37,578 nucleotides of DNA from Flammeovirgaceae bacterium UBA976 (GTDB lineage: Bacteria > Bacteroidota > Bacteroidia > Cytophagales > Cyclobacteriaceae). A program made the translations under genes and the position numbers. Where the stretch lies: contig DBBU01000065.1 in NCBI GenBank assembly GCA_002292365.1, forward strand, positions 34,674 to 72,251. The letters are read 5' to 3'. Below are positions 6,818-16,051 of the stretch, piece after piece (position 1 is the first letter of the stretch; every line of letters begins with the position of its first letter). Below the pieces are notes generated by a model, which ran no database searches, was not told the origin of the DNA, and was given only the letters and a program-made list of their open reading frames with translations.

Positions 6818-9100
6818 ATGAAAGTAAATTTCCTGAGCTCACTTTTTGGATTAATGTTAATAAGTTTAAAGGTGTGCGCTCAAACAACATCACTTCATGG
6901 TAAGATTACATTCAATAATATTCCTGAACCTTTTGTAAATGTATTTATAGACGACTTTTCTCTAGGTACAAGTAGCGATATCGAGGGTATTTATTCCTTA
7001 GAAGACATACCCCTAGGAAAAAGTACCGTAGAGGTTTCGGCGATAGGGTTTATGTCTCAAAAACACGAATTAGTATTCAAAGAAGGGGTGCCCATAATCT
7101 TTGATTTTACTTTGGAAGTAGCCAATGATCGTCTTAATGAAATTGTTATTTCTGGAACATTGGTGCCTGTAAGTAAGCTCGAAAGTCCAGTGGCCGTTGA
7201 GGTTTACACTAAACGATTTTTCAAAAAAAATCCTACTCCTTCAATTTTTGAATCTTTACAAAATATAAATGGGATTCGTCCACAACTTAATTGCAACGTT
7301 TGTAATACTGGAGATATTCATATCAATGGTTTGGAAGGCCCTTATACCTTTGTGCTTATAGATGGTATGCCTATCGTCAGTGGACTATCCACGGTGTATG
7401 GTCTGACAGGTATTCCCCAATCCTTAATCGAAAGGGTAGAGATTGTAAAAGGGCCCGCTTCAAGCTTATATGGATCTGAGGCCGTTGGAGGAATTATCAA
7501 TATTATCACCAAACAACCTAGTAATGCTACAAAATTTTCCTTAGATAGTTATGGTAGTTCGTGGGGAGAACAAAATACTGACCTAGGTATCTCTTATAAG
7601 TTGGGTAAGAGGAAGAGAGGTTTATTAGGGGTTAATCATTTTATTTATCAAAACCCAATCGATAATAATAAGGATGGATTTACAGACTTGACTTTACAGA
7701 ATAGAATATCGATATTTAATAAAATAGAATTCGAGCGGCCCGATCATCGAACCTTTAATTTAGCAGTGCGGTATATTTATGAGGACCGGTGGGGAGGTGA
7801 GATGGGTTGGCAACCAAGGTATCGAGGAGGTGATGATGTATACGCAGAAAGTATATATACTAACAGGTGGGAGGCTTTTGGTGCTTACCGTCTACCTGTA
7901 GTAGCTGATATAAATTTTCAGTTTAGTGGAAATGGTCACAGTCAAAATTCTTTTTATGGCTTGACTTCTTATAATGCAAATCAATATATTGGATTCGCTC
8001 AATTGATTTGGAATGCCCAGTTCTCCAATATGCATTCACTATTGTTAGGAAGTGCTTATCGGTATACTTATTATGATGATAATACATTTGGCACGCTTTC
8101 TATAAATGGCACTGGTAATGAACCATCTATTATGCATTTGCCTGGAGTCTTTTTGCAAGATGAAATTAGTCTGAGCCAACGACAGAAATTATTATTGGGG
8201 GTTCGATACGATTATAATAGTCTGCACGGTAATGTTATTTCGCCACGTGCCAATTACAGATGGAATTCTTTTGATAAAAAAAATACTATCCGTATTAGTG
8301 TAGGGAATGGCTTTCGTGTAGCCAATGTATTTACCGAAGATCATGCTGCCTTAACCGGCTCCCGAACTGTCGAGTTTGAGGATGCCTTAACTCCAGAAAC
8401 CTCGTGGAATGGTAATATTAATTATGTAAAAAATGTCATACTAAAAAGAGCAATTTTGACATTGGATGGGAGTGTATTTTATACCCACTTTTCTAATAGG
8501 ATTCTGCCAGATTATGAGACAGATCCCAATAAAATAATTTATTCTAATCTAAGTGGCTCATCTGTTTCTAAAGGAATTTCTTTGAATGGGGATTTGATGT
8601 TAGAAAATGGTTTGACTGTGTTAGCCGGGGCTACCTTAATAGATGTTGCTGTCATGGAGGAGGGCGCAAAACGAAGGCAGCTACTTACAGAGCGTTTTAG
8701 TGGCGTTTGGAGTATGACCTATCGATTTAAAAAAATTGGGATTACTCTTGATTATACAGGAAATTTGTACGGACCAATGCGTTTGCCTTTATTGGGAGAG
8801 CTTGATCCCCGAGATGAATATTCACCGTGGTTTAGCATCCAAAATATTCAGATGACAAAAAGATTAGGGAAGTATTTTGAGCTATTTTCAGGGGTAAAAA
8901 ATTTACTCAACTTTACTCCGGGGGCTAACAGTATTGCCCGATCTTTTGATCCTTTTGATAAAAATGTTCAATTTGATGCTAATGATCAAGTCATCCCTGT
9001 AACTGATAATCCTTATGCTCTAACTTTTGATCCGAGTTACGTTTACGCCTCAAATCAAGGCATAAGAATATTTATAGGTTTAAATTTTACTATTCACTGA
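6818..9100 (+). CDS. TonB-dependent outer-membrane receptor, probably for metal uptake
   Basis: 760 residues: signal peptide (1-21), a carboxypeptidase-regulatory-like beta-sandwich (about 24-105), plug domain (about 118-235) and a C-terminal 22-strand-type barrel. The plug contains NCNVCNTGDIHINGLEGPYT (158-177), with C159 and C162 forming a CxxC pair, followed by IDGMPIV and VEIVKGPASSLYGSEAVGG, the usual TonB-receptor core. It would import a ligand across the outer membrane using TonB/ExbBD energy. The divergent DtxR-family regulator and intervening palindrome suggest a metal or metal complex (Mn, Fe, or possibly another thiophilic metal given the Cys pair). The ligand is not proven by sequence. 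Confidence 0.88.
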   Translation: MKVNFLSSLFGLMLISLKVCAQTTSLHGKITFNNIPEPFVNVFIDDFSLGTSSDIEGIYSLEDIPLGKSTVEVSAIGFMSQKHELVFKEGVPIIFDFTLEVANDRLNEIVISGTLVPVSKLESPVAVEVYTKRFFKKNPTPSIFESLQNINGIRPQLNCNVCNTGDIHINGLEGPYTFVLIDGMPIVSGLSTVYGLTGIPQSLIERVEIVKGPASSLYGSEAVGGIINIITKQPSNATKFSLDSYGSSWGEQNTDLGISYKLGKRKRGLLGVNHFIYQNPIDNNKDGFTDLTLQNRISIFNKIEFERPDHRTFNLAVRYIYEDRWGGEMGWQPRYRGGDDVYAESIYTNRWEAFGAYRLPVVADINFQFSGNGHSQNSFYGLTSYNANQYIGFAQLIWNAQFSNMHSLLLGSAYRYTYYDDNTFGTLSINGTGNEPSIMHLPGVFLQDEISLSQRQKLLLGVRYDYNSLHGNVISPRANYRWNSFDKKNTIRISVGNGFRVANVFTEDHAALTGSRTVEFEDALTPETSWNGNINYVKNVILKRAILTLDGSVFYTHFSNRILPDYETDPNKIIYSNLSGSSVSKGISLNGDLMLENGLTVLAGATLIDVAVMEEGAKRRQLLTERFSGVWSMTYRFKKIGITLDYTGNLYGPMRLPLLGELDPRDEYSPWFSIQNIQMTKRLGKYFELFSGVKNLLNFTPGANSIARSFDPFDKNVQFDANDQVIPVTDNPYALTFDPSYVYASNQGIRIFIGLNFTIH

Positions 9101-9337
9101 CCTCACTGCACTGGTTTATTGAATGATGGGTTAAGATTAATATTTTGGTTTTTTTAAAATACTTCCCTCTTGATTGAATCAATTTCCTTTTTAATAGTGA
9201 TTGAAATAGCATAGGGCATTCAATCATTGAGAATGGTTATTATGTATTTTAATTCATTAAACTGCTCAATTTCGCAGCCTGGAACAGTTTGGGAATTATT
9301 TCTGCAAAAAATCAGTTTAATATTTTAACTATTTTTT

Positions 9338-9363
9338 TTTACGGGTGTATTTTCTTCCGTAAA
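9338..9363. repeat. Inverted repeat in pnt leader
   Basis: TTTACGG and CCGTAAA form a perfect 7-base inverted repeat around a 12-base spacer. The T-run lies before the left arm rather than after the right one, so this does not look like a terminator for either strand; a protein-binding site is the better guess. Confidence 0.5.
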
Positions 9364-9378
9364 CAAAAATGTTTTCAT

Positions 9379-9398
9379 AGCTTACCAAAGCTTACCAA
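9379..9398 (+). repeat. Perfect tandem 10-mer pair in pnt leader
   Basis: AGCTTACCAA occurs twice in immediate succession. One helical turn per copy would present both units on the same DNA face, as in activator sites. It lies about 105 bases before the pntAA ATG. Confidence 0.55.
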
Positions 9399-9438
9399 GT
9401 ATCAAATCGTTTAGTGATAAGGAAAGTGCAAAGTTGTT

Positions 9439-9465
9439 GTTAACTGAGTCCATAAAATAGTTAAC
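9439..9465. repeat. Inverted repeat next to the putative pnt promoter
   Basis: GTTAACT-13 bases-AGTTAAC is a perfect 7-base inverted repeat. Because GTTAAC is itself palindromic, the arms are also direct repeats. It ends 37 bases before the pntAA ATG, in the region where the promoter should be. Confidence 0.5.
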
Positions 9466-9502
9466 GTATATAATGAGGATAATTTAAAAAATACGAAATC
9501 TG

Positions 9503-10585
9503 ATGATACAGATAGGCATACTGAAAAGTTCGAATAAAGCGCCTTTAGGTGTAACCCCTAATATCATAAAAAAATGGCCCACGGACACGATAAGTTTTCT
9601 GATTGAAAAACAGGCGGGTCTATTGGCCCATTTTTCTGACGATCAATACCTGAACGAAGGTGCTAATTTAGTATCTAGGACCGAAGTGCTTAAGCAGGTC
9701 AACCTTTTAGTAATTTCAGATGCTTTGACGGACCAAGATTTAGAGATGTTGCCTGTTGATACCTTGATAGTTGGTCTGCTGAATCCTCATAACAACAAGG
9801 AATTTACTGCCAAGCTTAAGAAGAGAAGTCAAAAGGTATTTGCACTAGAAATGCTTCCAAGGACTTCGCTTGCTCAATCTATGGACGTATTGTCTGCAAT
9901 GGCTTCCTTGGCTGGATACAAATCAGTAATCTTGGCAGCCAATCACTTCGCGGGTTATTTCCCTATGCTGACAACAGCAGCAGGTACAGTCCCTCCTGCA
10001 AAAGTGCTGATCCTAGGCGCGGGTGTAGCAGGTTTGCAAGCCATTGCTACAGCCAAACGTTTAGGTGCAGTAGTTGAGGCCTTTGATGTTAGAAAAGCAG
10101 TTAAAGAAGAAGTTGAAAGTTTAGGAGCTAAGTTTATAATGGTAGCAGGGATGCAAAGCGATGTGGACACGGGAGGCTATGCGGTTGTACAAAAAGAAGA
10201 GACATTAGCTGCGCAGCGGGAGCTTATTCATCAAAAAGTAGTTAAAGCCGATATTGTTATAACTACAGCGAGTATTCCTGGAAAGGCGGCACCAAAATTG
10301 ATTGAAGGAGCAACGGTGGACGCCATGAAACCAGGTGCGGTCATTATAGATTTAGCCGCTGCGAGTGGAGGTAATTGCGAATTGACTAAAAATGGTGAGG
10401 CACTTAATCATTCAGGTGTTACCATAATTGGAGATTCTCAATTGGCTTATTCCCTTACTCAAGAGGCGAGCAAATTATTCAGTGTCAATATTTATAATTT
10501 CATTACTCATTTACTGAAAGCAGGGTTAAATACTATTGATTTTGAAGATGAGATTGTGAAATCAACTTTTATCGGAAAAAACTAA
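9503..10585 (+). CDS. pntAA: Proton-translocating NAD(P)+ transhydrogenase, alpha subunit part 1 (NAD-binding)
   Basis: A 360-residue soluble domain I protein of the energy-coupled transhydrogenase. It binds NAD(H) and exchanges hydride with NADP(H) on the beta subunit, driven by the proton gradient. The alanine-dehydrogenase/PntA fold is shown by RTSLAQSMDVLSAMASLAGY (about residues 120-139) and the Rossmann motif VLILGAGVAGLQA (168-180), followed by VVEAFDVR. The protein lacks the membrane helices of the fused E. coli PntA; these are on the next gene, so the subunit is split as in Rhodospirillum. It is first of three genes, and its leader carries repeats that may be regulatory. Confidence 0.93.
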   Translation: MIQIGILKSSNKAPLGVTPNIIKKWPTDTISFLIEKQAGLLAHFSDDQYLNEGANLVSRTEVLKQVNLLVISDALTDQDLEMLPVDTLIVGLLNPHNNKEFTAKLKKRSQKVFALEMLPRTSLAQSMDVLSAMASLAGYKSVILAANHFAGYFPMLTTAAGTVPPAKVLILGAGVAGLQAIATAKRLGAVVEAFDVRKAVKEEVESLGAKFIMVAGMQSDVDTGGYAVVQKEETLAAQRELIHQKVVKADIVITTASIPGKAAPKLIEGATVDAMKPGAVIIDLAAASGGNCELTKNGEALNHSGVTIIGDSQLAYSLTQEASKLFSVNIYNFITHLLKAGLNTIDFEDEIVKSTFIGKN

Positions 10586-10607
10586 AAAGAACATAAAGAC
10601 TTAAATT

Positions 10608-10913
10608 ATGAATTTAATCATTGAAATTTTTACATATCATTTGACGATTTTATTTGCCTTGATCATGGCCATTTTCTTGGGTTTTGAACTCATATCGAAA
10701 GTGCCTACGGTTTTGCACACGCCGTTAATGTCAGGAGCCAATGCGATCAGTGGTGTCGTTATTATAGGTGCCATTATATTGGTTCGTAGCAGTGGTTCAG
10801 AGGATTATGTATCACTTGCTTTGGGGAGTTTAGCCATTTTATTGGGTACTATTAATGTTGTGGGCGGCCATGCCGTTACCAATCGCATGCTTCAAATGTT
10901 TCGCAAAAAATAA
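10608..10913 (+). CDS. pntAB: NAD(P) transhydrogenase, alpha subunit part 2 (membrane)
   Basis: 101 residues, almost entirely three or four hydrophobic helices, with the conserved FLGFELISKVPTVLHTPLMSGANAISG (about residues 19-46). That is the hallmark of the first part of the transhydrogenase membrane domain, which forms the proton channel with PntB. It starts 22 bases after pntAA and ends 22 bases before the pntB ATG, clearly one operon. Confidence 0.93.
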   Translation: MNLIIEIFTYHLTILFALIMAIFLGFELISKVPTVLHTPLMSGANAISGVVIIGAIILVRSSGSEDYVSLALGSLAILLGTINVVGGHAVTNRMLQMFRKK

Positions 10914-10935
10914 ATTAACCTTAATATAACGTGTG

Positions 10936-12321
10936 ATGACCGCATTGATCAACTTAGTCTATCTCATTTCTGTTTCTTTATTCATTGTTGGATTACAGCG
11001 ACTAAGCAGTCCTAAAACGGCTAGTTCTGGGAATTTAATAGCGGCGCTGGGAATGGGCTTGGGAGTACTAATCGCCCTTTTTTCACCGATGGAGTCCGGA
11101 AATGATAATTATCTAATCATTATAGGCGCCCTGGTATTTGGGAGTGGTATCGGTTTGGTGGTAGCTGGCAAGGTATTGATGACCAAAATGCCAGAAATGG
11201 TTTCTTTATTCAATGGTCTTGGCGGGGCTTGTGCATTATTAATCTCTATTGCTGAATTATTGAATTTTCATGATTCAGGAACCTTTGAACTGGCACCTTA
11301 CTTGACTACTTTATTGGCCTTATTGATAGGGTCTATAGCTTTTACTGGAAGCTTGGTGGCCTATGGAAAATTATCGGGAAACATCAAAGATAGTTGGAAG
11401 TTACCGAGGGCCAATATGATTAATGTGGTTTTGCTATTGACTTTAATAGCAGCGTCGGTATATCAGCTGCAAGTGTTGGATACTATGGACTTGGTTTACA
11501 TCATTATGATTTTATCATTGATCTATGGGATCACCTTTGTGTTAAATGTGGGAGGTGCGGATATGCCTGTGATTATCTCCATACTCAATGCATTGACAGG
11601 AGTTTCTGCGGCATTAGCTGGAATCATTTATGATAATATGATCATGCTGATGGGTGGTATTCTCGTCGGCTCATCAGGAGGTATATTAACACTTTTGATG
11701 TGCCAAGCGATGAACAGATCCCTACTTAATGTGTTGGCAGGAGATTTTGGGGGGACTTCAAGTGGTGCAGTCCAAGTGGGAGATCAAATGGTAAAGGAAG
11801 TGAATATTATGGATGCCAGTATTATGTTGCGCTATTCAACGAATGTGGTCATTGTTCCAGGTTATGGTATGGCAGTAGCACAAGCACAGAAAATATGTAA
11901 AGAATTGGAAGATTTACTCGAAGAGGTAGAGGTTAATGTCCGATATGCCATTCATCCAGTAGCCGGACGGATGCCTGGGCATATGAATGTATTATTGGCA
12001 GAGGCAGATGTTGACTATTCCAAATTACTGGATTTAGACGATGCCAATAAATTTCTTAATGATGCAGATGTGACGATTGTGGTGGGAGCCAATGATGTGG
12101 TAAATCCTTCTGCTTTGGATGACCCAGGGAGTCCTATTTATGGTATGCCTATTTTAGAGATCTTAAAAGGCAAGCACGTTATTGTACTGAAACGAGGCAT
12201 GAGTTCAGGTTATTCAGGTATAGAAAATCCCTTATTTTTTCATGAAAAAACCAGTATGCTGTTTGGTGACGCAAAAAAATCGCTCAATAATCTTCTCGAT
12301 GAATTAAAAACCATTGTTTAA
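10936..12321 (+). CDS. pntB: NAD(P) transhydrogenase, beta subunit
   Basis: About 461 residues: an N-terminal membrane domain of about nine helices (to ~residue 260, with MPEMVSLFNGLGG) and a C-terminal NADP(H)-binding domain III. Domain III shows IVPGYGMAVAQAQ, RYAIHPVAGRMPGHMNVLLAEA and VVGANDVVNPSA, all diagnostic. It completes the enzyme that makes NADPH from NADH at the expense of the proton gradient. Two adjacent starts exist, GTG 10933 and ATG 10936; I chose the ATG. Directly after it lies the broken PEP carboxykinase gene. Confidence 0.93.
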   Translation: MTALINLVYLISVSLFIVGLQRLSSPKTASSGNLIAALGMGLGVLIALFSPMESGNDNYLIIIGALVFGSGIGLVVAGKVLMTKMPEMVSLFNGLGGACALLISIAELLNFHDSGTFELAPYLTTLLALLIGSIAFTGSLVAYGKLSGNIKDSWKLPRANMINVVLLLTLIAASVYQLQVLDTMDLVYIIMILSLIYGITFVLNVGGADMPVIISILNALTGVSAALAGIIYDNMIMLMGGILVGSSGGILTLLMCQAMNRSLLNVLAGDFGGTSSGAVQVGDQMVKEVNIMDASIMLRYSTNVVIVPGYGMAVAQAQKICKELEDLLEEVEVNVRYAIHPVAGRMPGHMNVLLAEADVDYSKLLDLDDANKFLNDADVTIVVGANDVVNPSALDDPGSPIYGMPILEILKGKHVIVLKRGMSSGYSGIENPLFFHEKTSMLFGDAKKSLNNLLDELKTIV

Positions 12322-12531
12322 TTATTTTCAAATGCCTTTCGAAGGGTCATTGGCCAGTGAAAGGAAACAGTAAAGATCGTGATTTACCTAATAAATATTT
12401 TAATAGCAACATTTAGTCGCCTTGGCTAGATATTTAATAAAATAAGCAAAAAATTTTCCTGATATTTATTTTTTCGATGACACCTAGCCATACACCGCTG
12501 TGATGACCTTTTAGAAATGAATATCTAATCG

Positions 12532-14131
12532 GAATCACCCCAAGTAGATAGGAAAAAATTAGGTATGAAAGTGGGTAGGGCCTACTGGAATCTGAAGCCA
12601 GCCATGCTTATCGAATGAGCCATAAAATAGTGAAGGTCAATTGACCGATAGGGGAGTACTGAGTTTAAACACGGTACTTTCACAAGAAGATCACCAAAAG
12701 AGCGATTTATTGTAAAAGATGACATCACCAAAGATGCTGTTTGGTGGGGTCCGATAAATAGCCCTATGGGATCTATTGATTTTGATCGAAAATACGACGG
12801 GTGGATAATGTCTTATCTAGAAAAAGAGCAGGTCTATGTAAGAGACATGTACGCCGGAGCTGATAAGAACCATAGGTTGGGCGTTAGATTTGTGACGACG
12901 ATGTCTTGGCATAATCTGTTTTGTTATAATTTGTTTATTCAACCAGAACCTTATAAGTTGAAGGACTTTACGTCTGATTTTACTGTGATATGTTGTCCGG
13001 CATTTAAAGGTGATTCAAAAACAGAAGGTATTCGAAAAGAAAATTTCACCATCATTAATTTTGAAAAAAAAATGGTATTGATTGGTGGTACAGAATATTC
13101 AGGAGAAATAAAAAAAGGAATATTTTCAGTACTTAATTTCAACTACCCATTAAACATCGTGTATTACCTATGCATTGTTCGGCCAATATGGGAGTTGAAA
13201 AGCGGGATACGGCTATTTTCTTTGGATTGTCGGGTACCGGAAAAACCACATTATCAGCCGATCAAGATCGACTATTGATTGGAGACGATGAACATGGATG
13301 GACTCAAAGTAACATATTTAACTTTGAAGGGGGATTTTATGCCAAAGTCATTGATTTGTCTAAAGAAAAAGAACCAGAGATTTGGAATGCCATTAAATTT
13401 GGTGCGATTGTAGAGAATACTCGATTCTTTAAGGATCAAAGGATTATCGATTTTTCAGACGCAAGTATCACCGAAAATACCCGAGTTTCATATCCTTTAG
13501 AACATATCAGAAATACTGTATCGCCTTCAATAGGAGGGATCCCTCAAAATATATTTTTTTAACTTGCGATGCTTTTGGTGTGATACCGCCAATACTAAAG
13601 TTATCCAAACAACAAGCCATGTATCACTTTATTTCTGGTTATACAACTAAAGTAGCGGGCACTGAAGCGGGTGTGATATCACCTGAGCCTGTTTTTTCAG
13701 CTTGTTTTGGATCGCCCTTTATGCCTTTACATCCTTCTGCTTATGCCGAATTGTTAGGTCAAAAAATGGAGGAAAATAGGGCAAATATTTGGTTAATCAA
13801 TACCGGTTGGACGGGTGGGCCCTATGGTGTAGGAAGGTGTATTGAGTTACGCTACACCCGAGCGATCATTACGGCGGTATTAAAAGGGATTATGAATAAT
13901 TTAGGTTACCGAAAACATTCCATCTTTGGTGCAGAGATAGCCCTCATTTGTCCCGGAGTGCCTAATGAGATCTTGAGTCCGCGCGAAACTTGGAGAGATG
14001 ATGTAGCTTTTTATAGACAGGCCAATGAGTTGGCCTTAATGTTTCAAACAAACTTTGAAAAATTTAAAGACAAAGCCAGTGATGGCATCATGGAGGGCTC
14101 TCCGCTGCCCAATGATAAATATTTAAACTGA
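12532..14131 (+). pseudogene. pckA: Phosphoenolpyruvate carboxykinase (ATP), multiply frameshifted
   Basis: Read across several frames, this is a near full-length ATP-dependent PEP carboxykinase (oxaloacetate to PEP, first step of gluconeogenesis). N-terminal fragments YWNLKPAMLIE and SEGQLTDRGVLSLNT are followed by RRSPKERFIVKDD and VWWGPIN, then [15 protein letters not shown] (P-loop), LIGDDEHGW and FEGGFYAK, and finally VAGTEAG and TGWTGGPYGVG. Lesions seen: in-frame TGA at 12616-12618, and frame changes near 12628, 12672, 13141 and 13551. The last two are explained by single-base losses. FTRRSP replaces the usual FTGRSP and GGF replaces GGC. No good ATG is identifiable in the conserved frame at the 5' end. 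Five disruptions make sequencing error alone improbable. Confidence 0.85.
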
Positions 14132-14192
14132 ATTTGATATTTGAACGGTTAGGTCTTTATTTTGTTAATGATCACTCATCTCTATTTTACAA

Positions 14193-15167
14193 ATGCCTTT
14201 TTTAACCTCAAACAGCTATAATGAGACTCCTTTTATGCTGCTCAATGGGCATCTAGAAACGATCATCCCTTCACTTTTTCGTAAGGCGCCGATCGTAAAT
14301 TATGAACGGCAGCGACTCGAACTCAAAGATGGGGATTTCATTGATTTAGATTGGTTGCTTAAGAATAATTATGATCGGCTTTTGATCATTACCCATGGAT
14401 TAGAAGGAAATTCAGAACGGCATTACGTACGCAGAACTGCCAAATATTTTCATGATCTTGGATGGGATGTCTTGGCTTGGAATTGTCGCTCCTGTAGCGG
14501 TGAAATCAATCGGTTGTCTAAGTTTTACCATCATGGTGATACCAATGACTTGAATGAGGTTATTTTGGAGGCACTGTCAGATAAATACAGTAAAGCGGTA
14601 TTGTTTGGTTACAGCATGGGAGGAAGTCTGTCGATAAAATATTTAGGGGAGGGGAGAACCCTAGACCCTAGAATAAAAGGAGCAGTGACCTATTCAGTAC
14701 CACTTAATTTAAAGGACAGTGGTGATCAATTGAACAAACGAGCAAATAGATTTTATACCCAACGATTTTTGAAAAAATTGATAAAAAAAGTTAGAATAAA
14801 GGCGAAGTATTATCCTGGTATTTTAGATATTGAAGGCATTGATCAGATCAAAACTTTTGATGACTTTCATTATAAGTATACGTTACCTCTTTATGACTTT
14901 CCCAGCTTAGATGTTTTTTATGAAAAGGCTACTTGTGATCAATTTTTATCCTCTTTATCAGTACCTGTTTTTGTGGGAAATGCGTTAAATGATCCGTTAC
15001 TAGGGACAAAATGTTATCCAAAAGAAGAGGCAAAGCAAAACAAATTATTTTATTTACAAACACCTTTAAAAGGAGGACATGTAGGCTTCAGTTACCAAAA
15101 TAAAGACTACAGTTGGATGGAAACCCGCGGAGCCTATTTTATGAAGGAGGTACTGCTTATTTCTTAA
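14193..15167 (+). CDS. Alpha/beta-fold hydrolase, YheT family
   Basis: A 324-residue cytoplasmic hydrolase of the YheT/EMB8 group. The oxyanion region THGLEGNSERHYVR (~residues 67-80), the nucleophile elbow GYSMGG and the late FVGNALNDPLLG (Asp) and GGHVGF (His) supply a complete Ser-Asp-His triad. The NCRSCSGE segment replaces the NFRGCSGE common in the family. The natural substrate of the family is not well established; esterase activity is expected. It stands alone after the broken pckA gene and overlaps msrB by 11 bases tail to tail. Confidence 0.85.
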   Translation: MPFLTSNSYNETPFMLLNGHLETIIPSLFRKAPIVNYERQRLELKDGDFIDLDWLLKNNYDRLLIITHGLEGNSERHYVRRTAKYFHDLGWDVLAWNCRSCSGEINRLSKFYHHGDTNDLNEVILEALSDKYSKAVLFGYSMGGSLSIKYLGEGRTLDPRIKGAVTYSVPLNLKDSGDQLNKRANRFYTQRFLKKLIKKVRIKAKYYPGILDIEGIDQIKTFDDFHYKYTLPLYDFPSLDVFYEKATCDQFLSSLSVPVFVGNALNDPLLGTKCYPKEEAKQNKLFYLQTPLKGGHVGFSYQNKDYSWMETRGAYFMKEVLLIS

Positions 15168-15663
15168 TTTTTTCTATTTCGAAGTCGAGTGCAGTAGAAT
15201 TTAAGCAATATCTAAGACCTGTGGGTTTGGGGCCATCCGGAAAAACATGACCCAAATGACCACCGCATCTTGAGCAAACTACTTCTGTACGGATCATACC
15301 TAGCTCAAAGTCTTTTTCTTCTGCTACATTTTTCGTGTTGATAGGCTCCCAAAAGCTGGGCCACCCCGTACCTGATTTATATTTTGTATCGGAGTTAAAC
15401 AAGGCCAGTTGACAAGCTTTGCATCGATAGATACCTGTTTCTTTGTTGTCCCAATGGATTCCTGAAAAAGCGGGCTCAGTACCTTTTTCTCTCAGCACAT
15501 AATATTCAAGTTCAGTAAGTCTATTTTTCCATTCGGATTCAGTAAGGTTCCATTCAGGATCTACTGACTTATTTGACTTTACTTCTTGGGCCTGAGAACA
15601 AGAAATTAGACATACAAACAAAGGTAAAAGGGGGATGATTCTATTTATCAATTTATTGGGCAT
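15157..15663 (-). CDS. msrB: Peptide-methionine (R)-S-oxide reductase, lipoprotein form
   Basis: 168 residues. The N-terminus is a lipoprotein signal with lipobox LISC (Cys22), so the enzyme is probably membrane-anchored in the periplasm rather than cytoplasmic. The MsrB domain shows the zinc cysteines C81/C84 (CKAC) and C130/C133 (CSRC), the GTGWPSFW substrate loop (98-105), and the catalytic C153 in RYCLNS. It reduces methionine-R-sulfoxide in proteins. It sits 12 bases after the rhodanese gene on the same strand, likely one transcript, and its 3' end overlaps the YheT gene. Confidence 0.92.
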   Translation of the reverse strand: MPNKLINRIIPLLPLFVCLISCSQAQEVKSNKSVDPEWNLTESEWKNRLTELEYYVLREKGTEPAFSGIHWDNKETGIYRCKACQLALFNSDTKYKSGTGWPSFWEPINTKNVAEEKDFELGMIRTEVVCSRCGGHLGHVFPDGPKPTGLRYCLNSTALDFEIEKIKK

Positions 15664-15675
15664 AATTGTGATGTT

Positions 15676-15999
15676 TTAATATTTTGGAATATTAGGGTCT
15701 ATTTCATCGGACCAGGCCAATATACCGCCTGTCAGATTGTATAAATTGGTAAAGCCTTGTTGTTCAAGTAATCCGATGGCGGTGGCACTGCGTTGACCAC
15801 TACGGCATTGAACCACGACCTTCTGATTTCTATTGATTTCTGCAGACCTAGACTCAATTTCACTCAATGGAATCAATAGACCCTCTATATGACAGAATTC
15901 AAATTCGTGAACTTCCCGAACGTCGATCAATTGATGAGCTATTTTCTCTTTACGCATTTTGGCAAGTTCTTGAACACTGATACTTTGTATTTGATGCAT
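15676..15999 (-). CDS. Rhodanese-like domain protein
   Basis: A 107-residue single rhodanese domain. QLIDVREVHEFEFCHIEG (23-40) is the conserved first half. The active-site loop CRSGQRSA starts at Cys65, which can carry a persulfide. No signal peptide, so cytoplasmic. It may act as sulfurtransferase or sulfur carrier; which partner it serves is unknown. It lies between the L-2-hydroxyglutarate oxidase gene (52 bases upstream) and msrB (12 bases downstream), so the three are probably transcribed together. Confidence 0.85.
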   Translation of the reverse strand: MHQIQSISVQELAKMRKEKIAHQLIDVREVHEFEFCHIEGLLIPLSEIESRSAEINRNQKVVVQCRSGQRSATAIGLLEQQGFTNLYNLTGGILAWSDEIDPNIPKY

Positions 16000-16051
16000 A
16001 TCTTTGGTTGATCATTGGAGTGATATTTTTTTAATTAGAACTATCAATTTT

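Larger units (their letters stand above)
9101..9502. other. Long repeat-containing leader upstream of the transhydrogenase genes
   Basis: A 402-base gene-free stretch. It is AT-rich and holds three structures in its second half (inverted repeat 9338-9363, tandem repeat 9379-9398, inverted repeat 9439-9465), then a TATATAAT-like stretch at 9467-9474. I see no convincing ORF or RNA gene. Confidence 0.55.

Noticed and set aside
9338..9363. Rho-independent terminator after the TonB receptor
   Set aside because: The T-run precedes the stem and no T-run follows it on either strand; it is also more than 230 bases past the receptor stop.
12766..14131. Three separate genes (12766-13278, 13170-13562, 13580-14131)
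   Set aside because: Each is a piece of one ATP-PEPCK; joining them across single-base losses restores the family sequence, so they were merged into one pseudogene.
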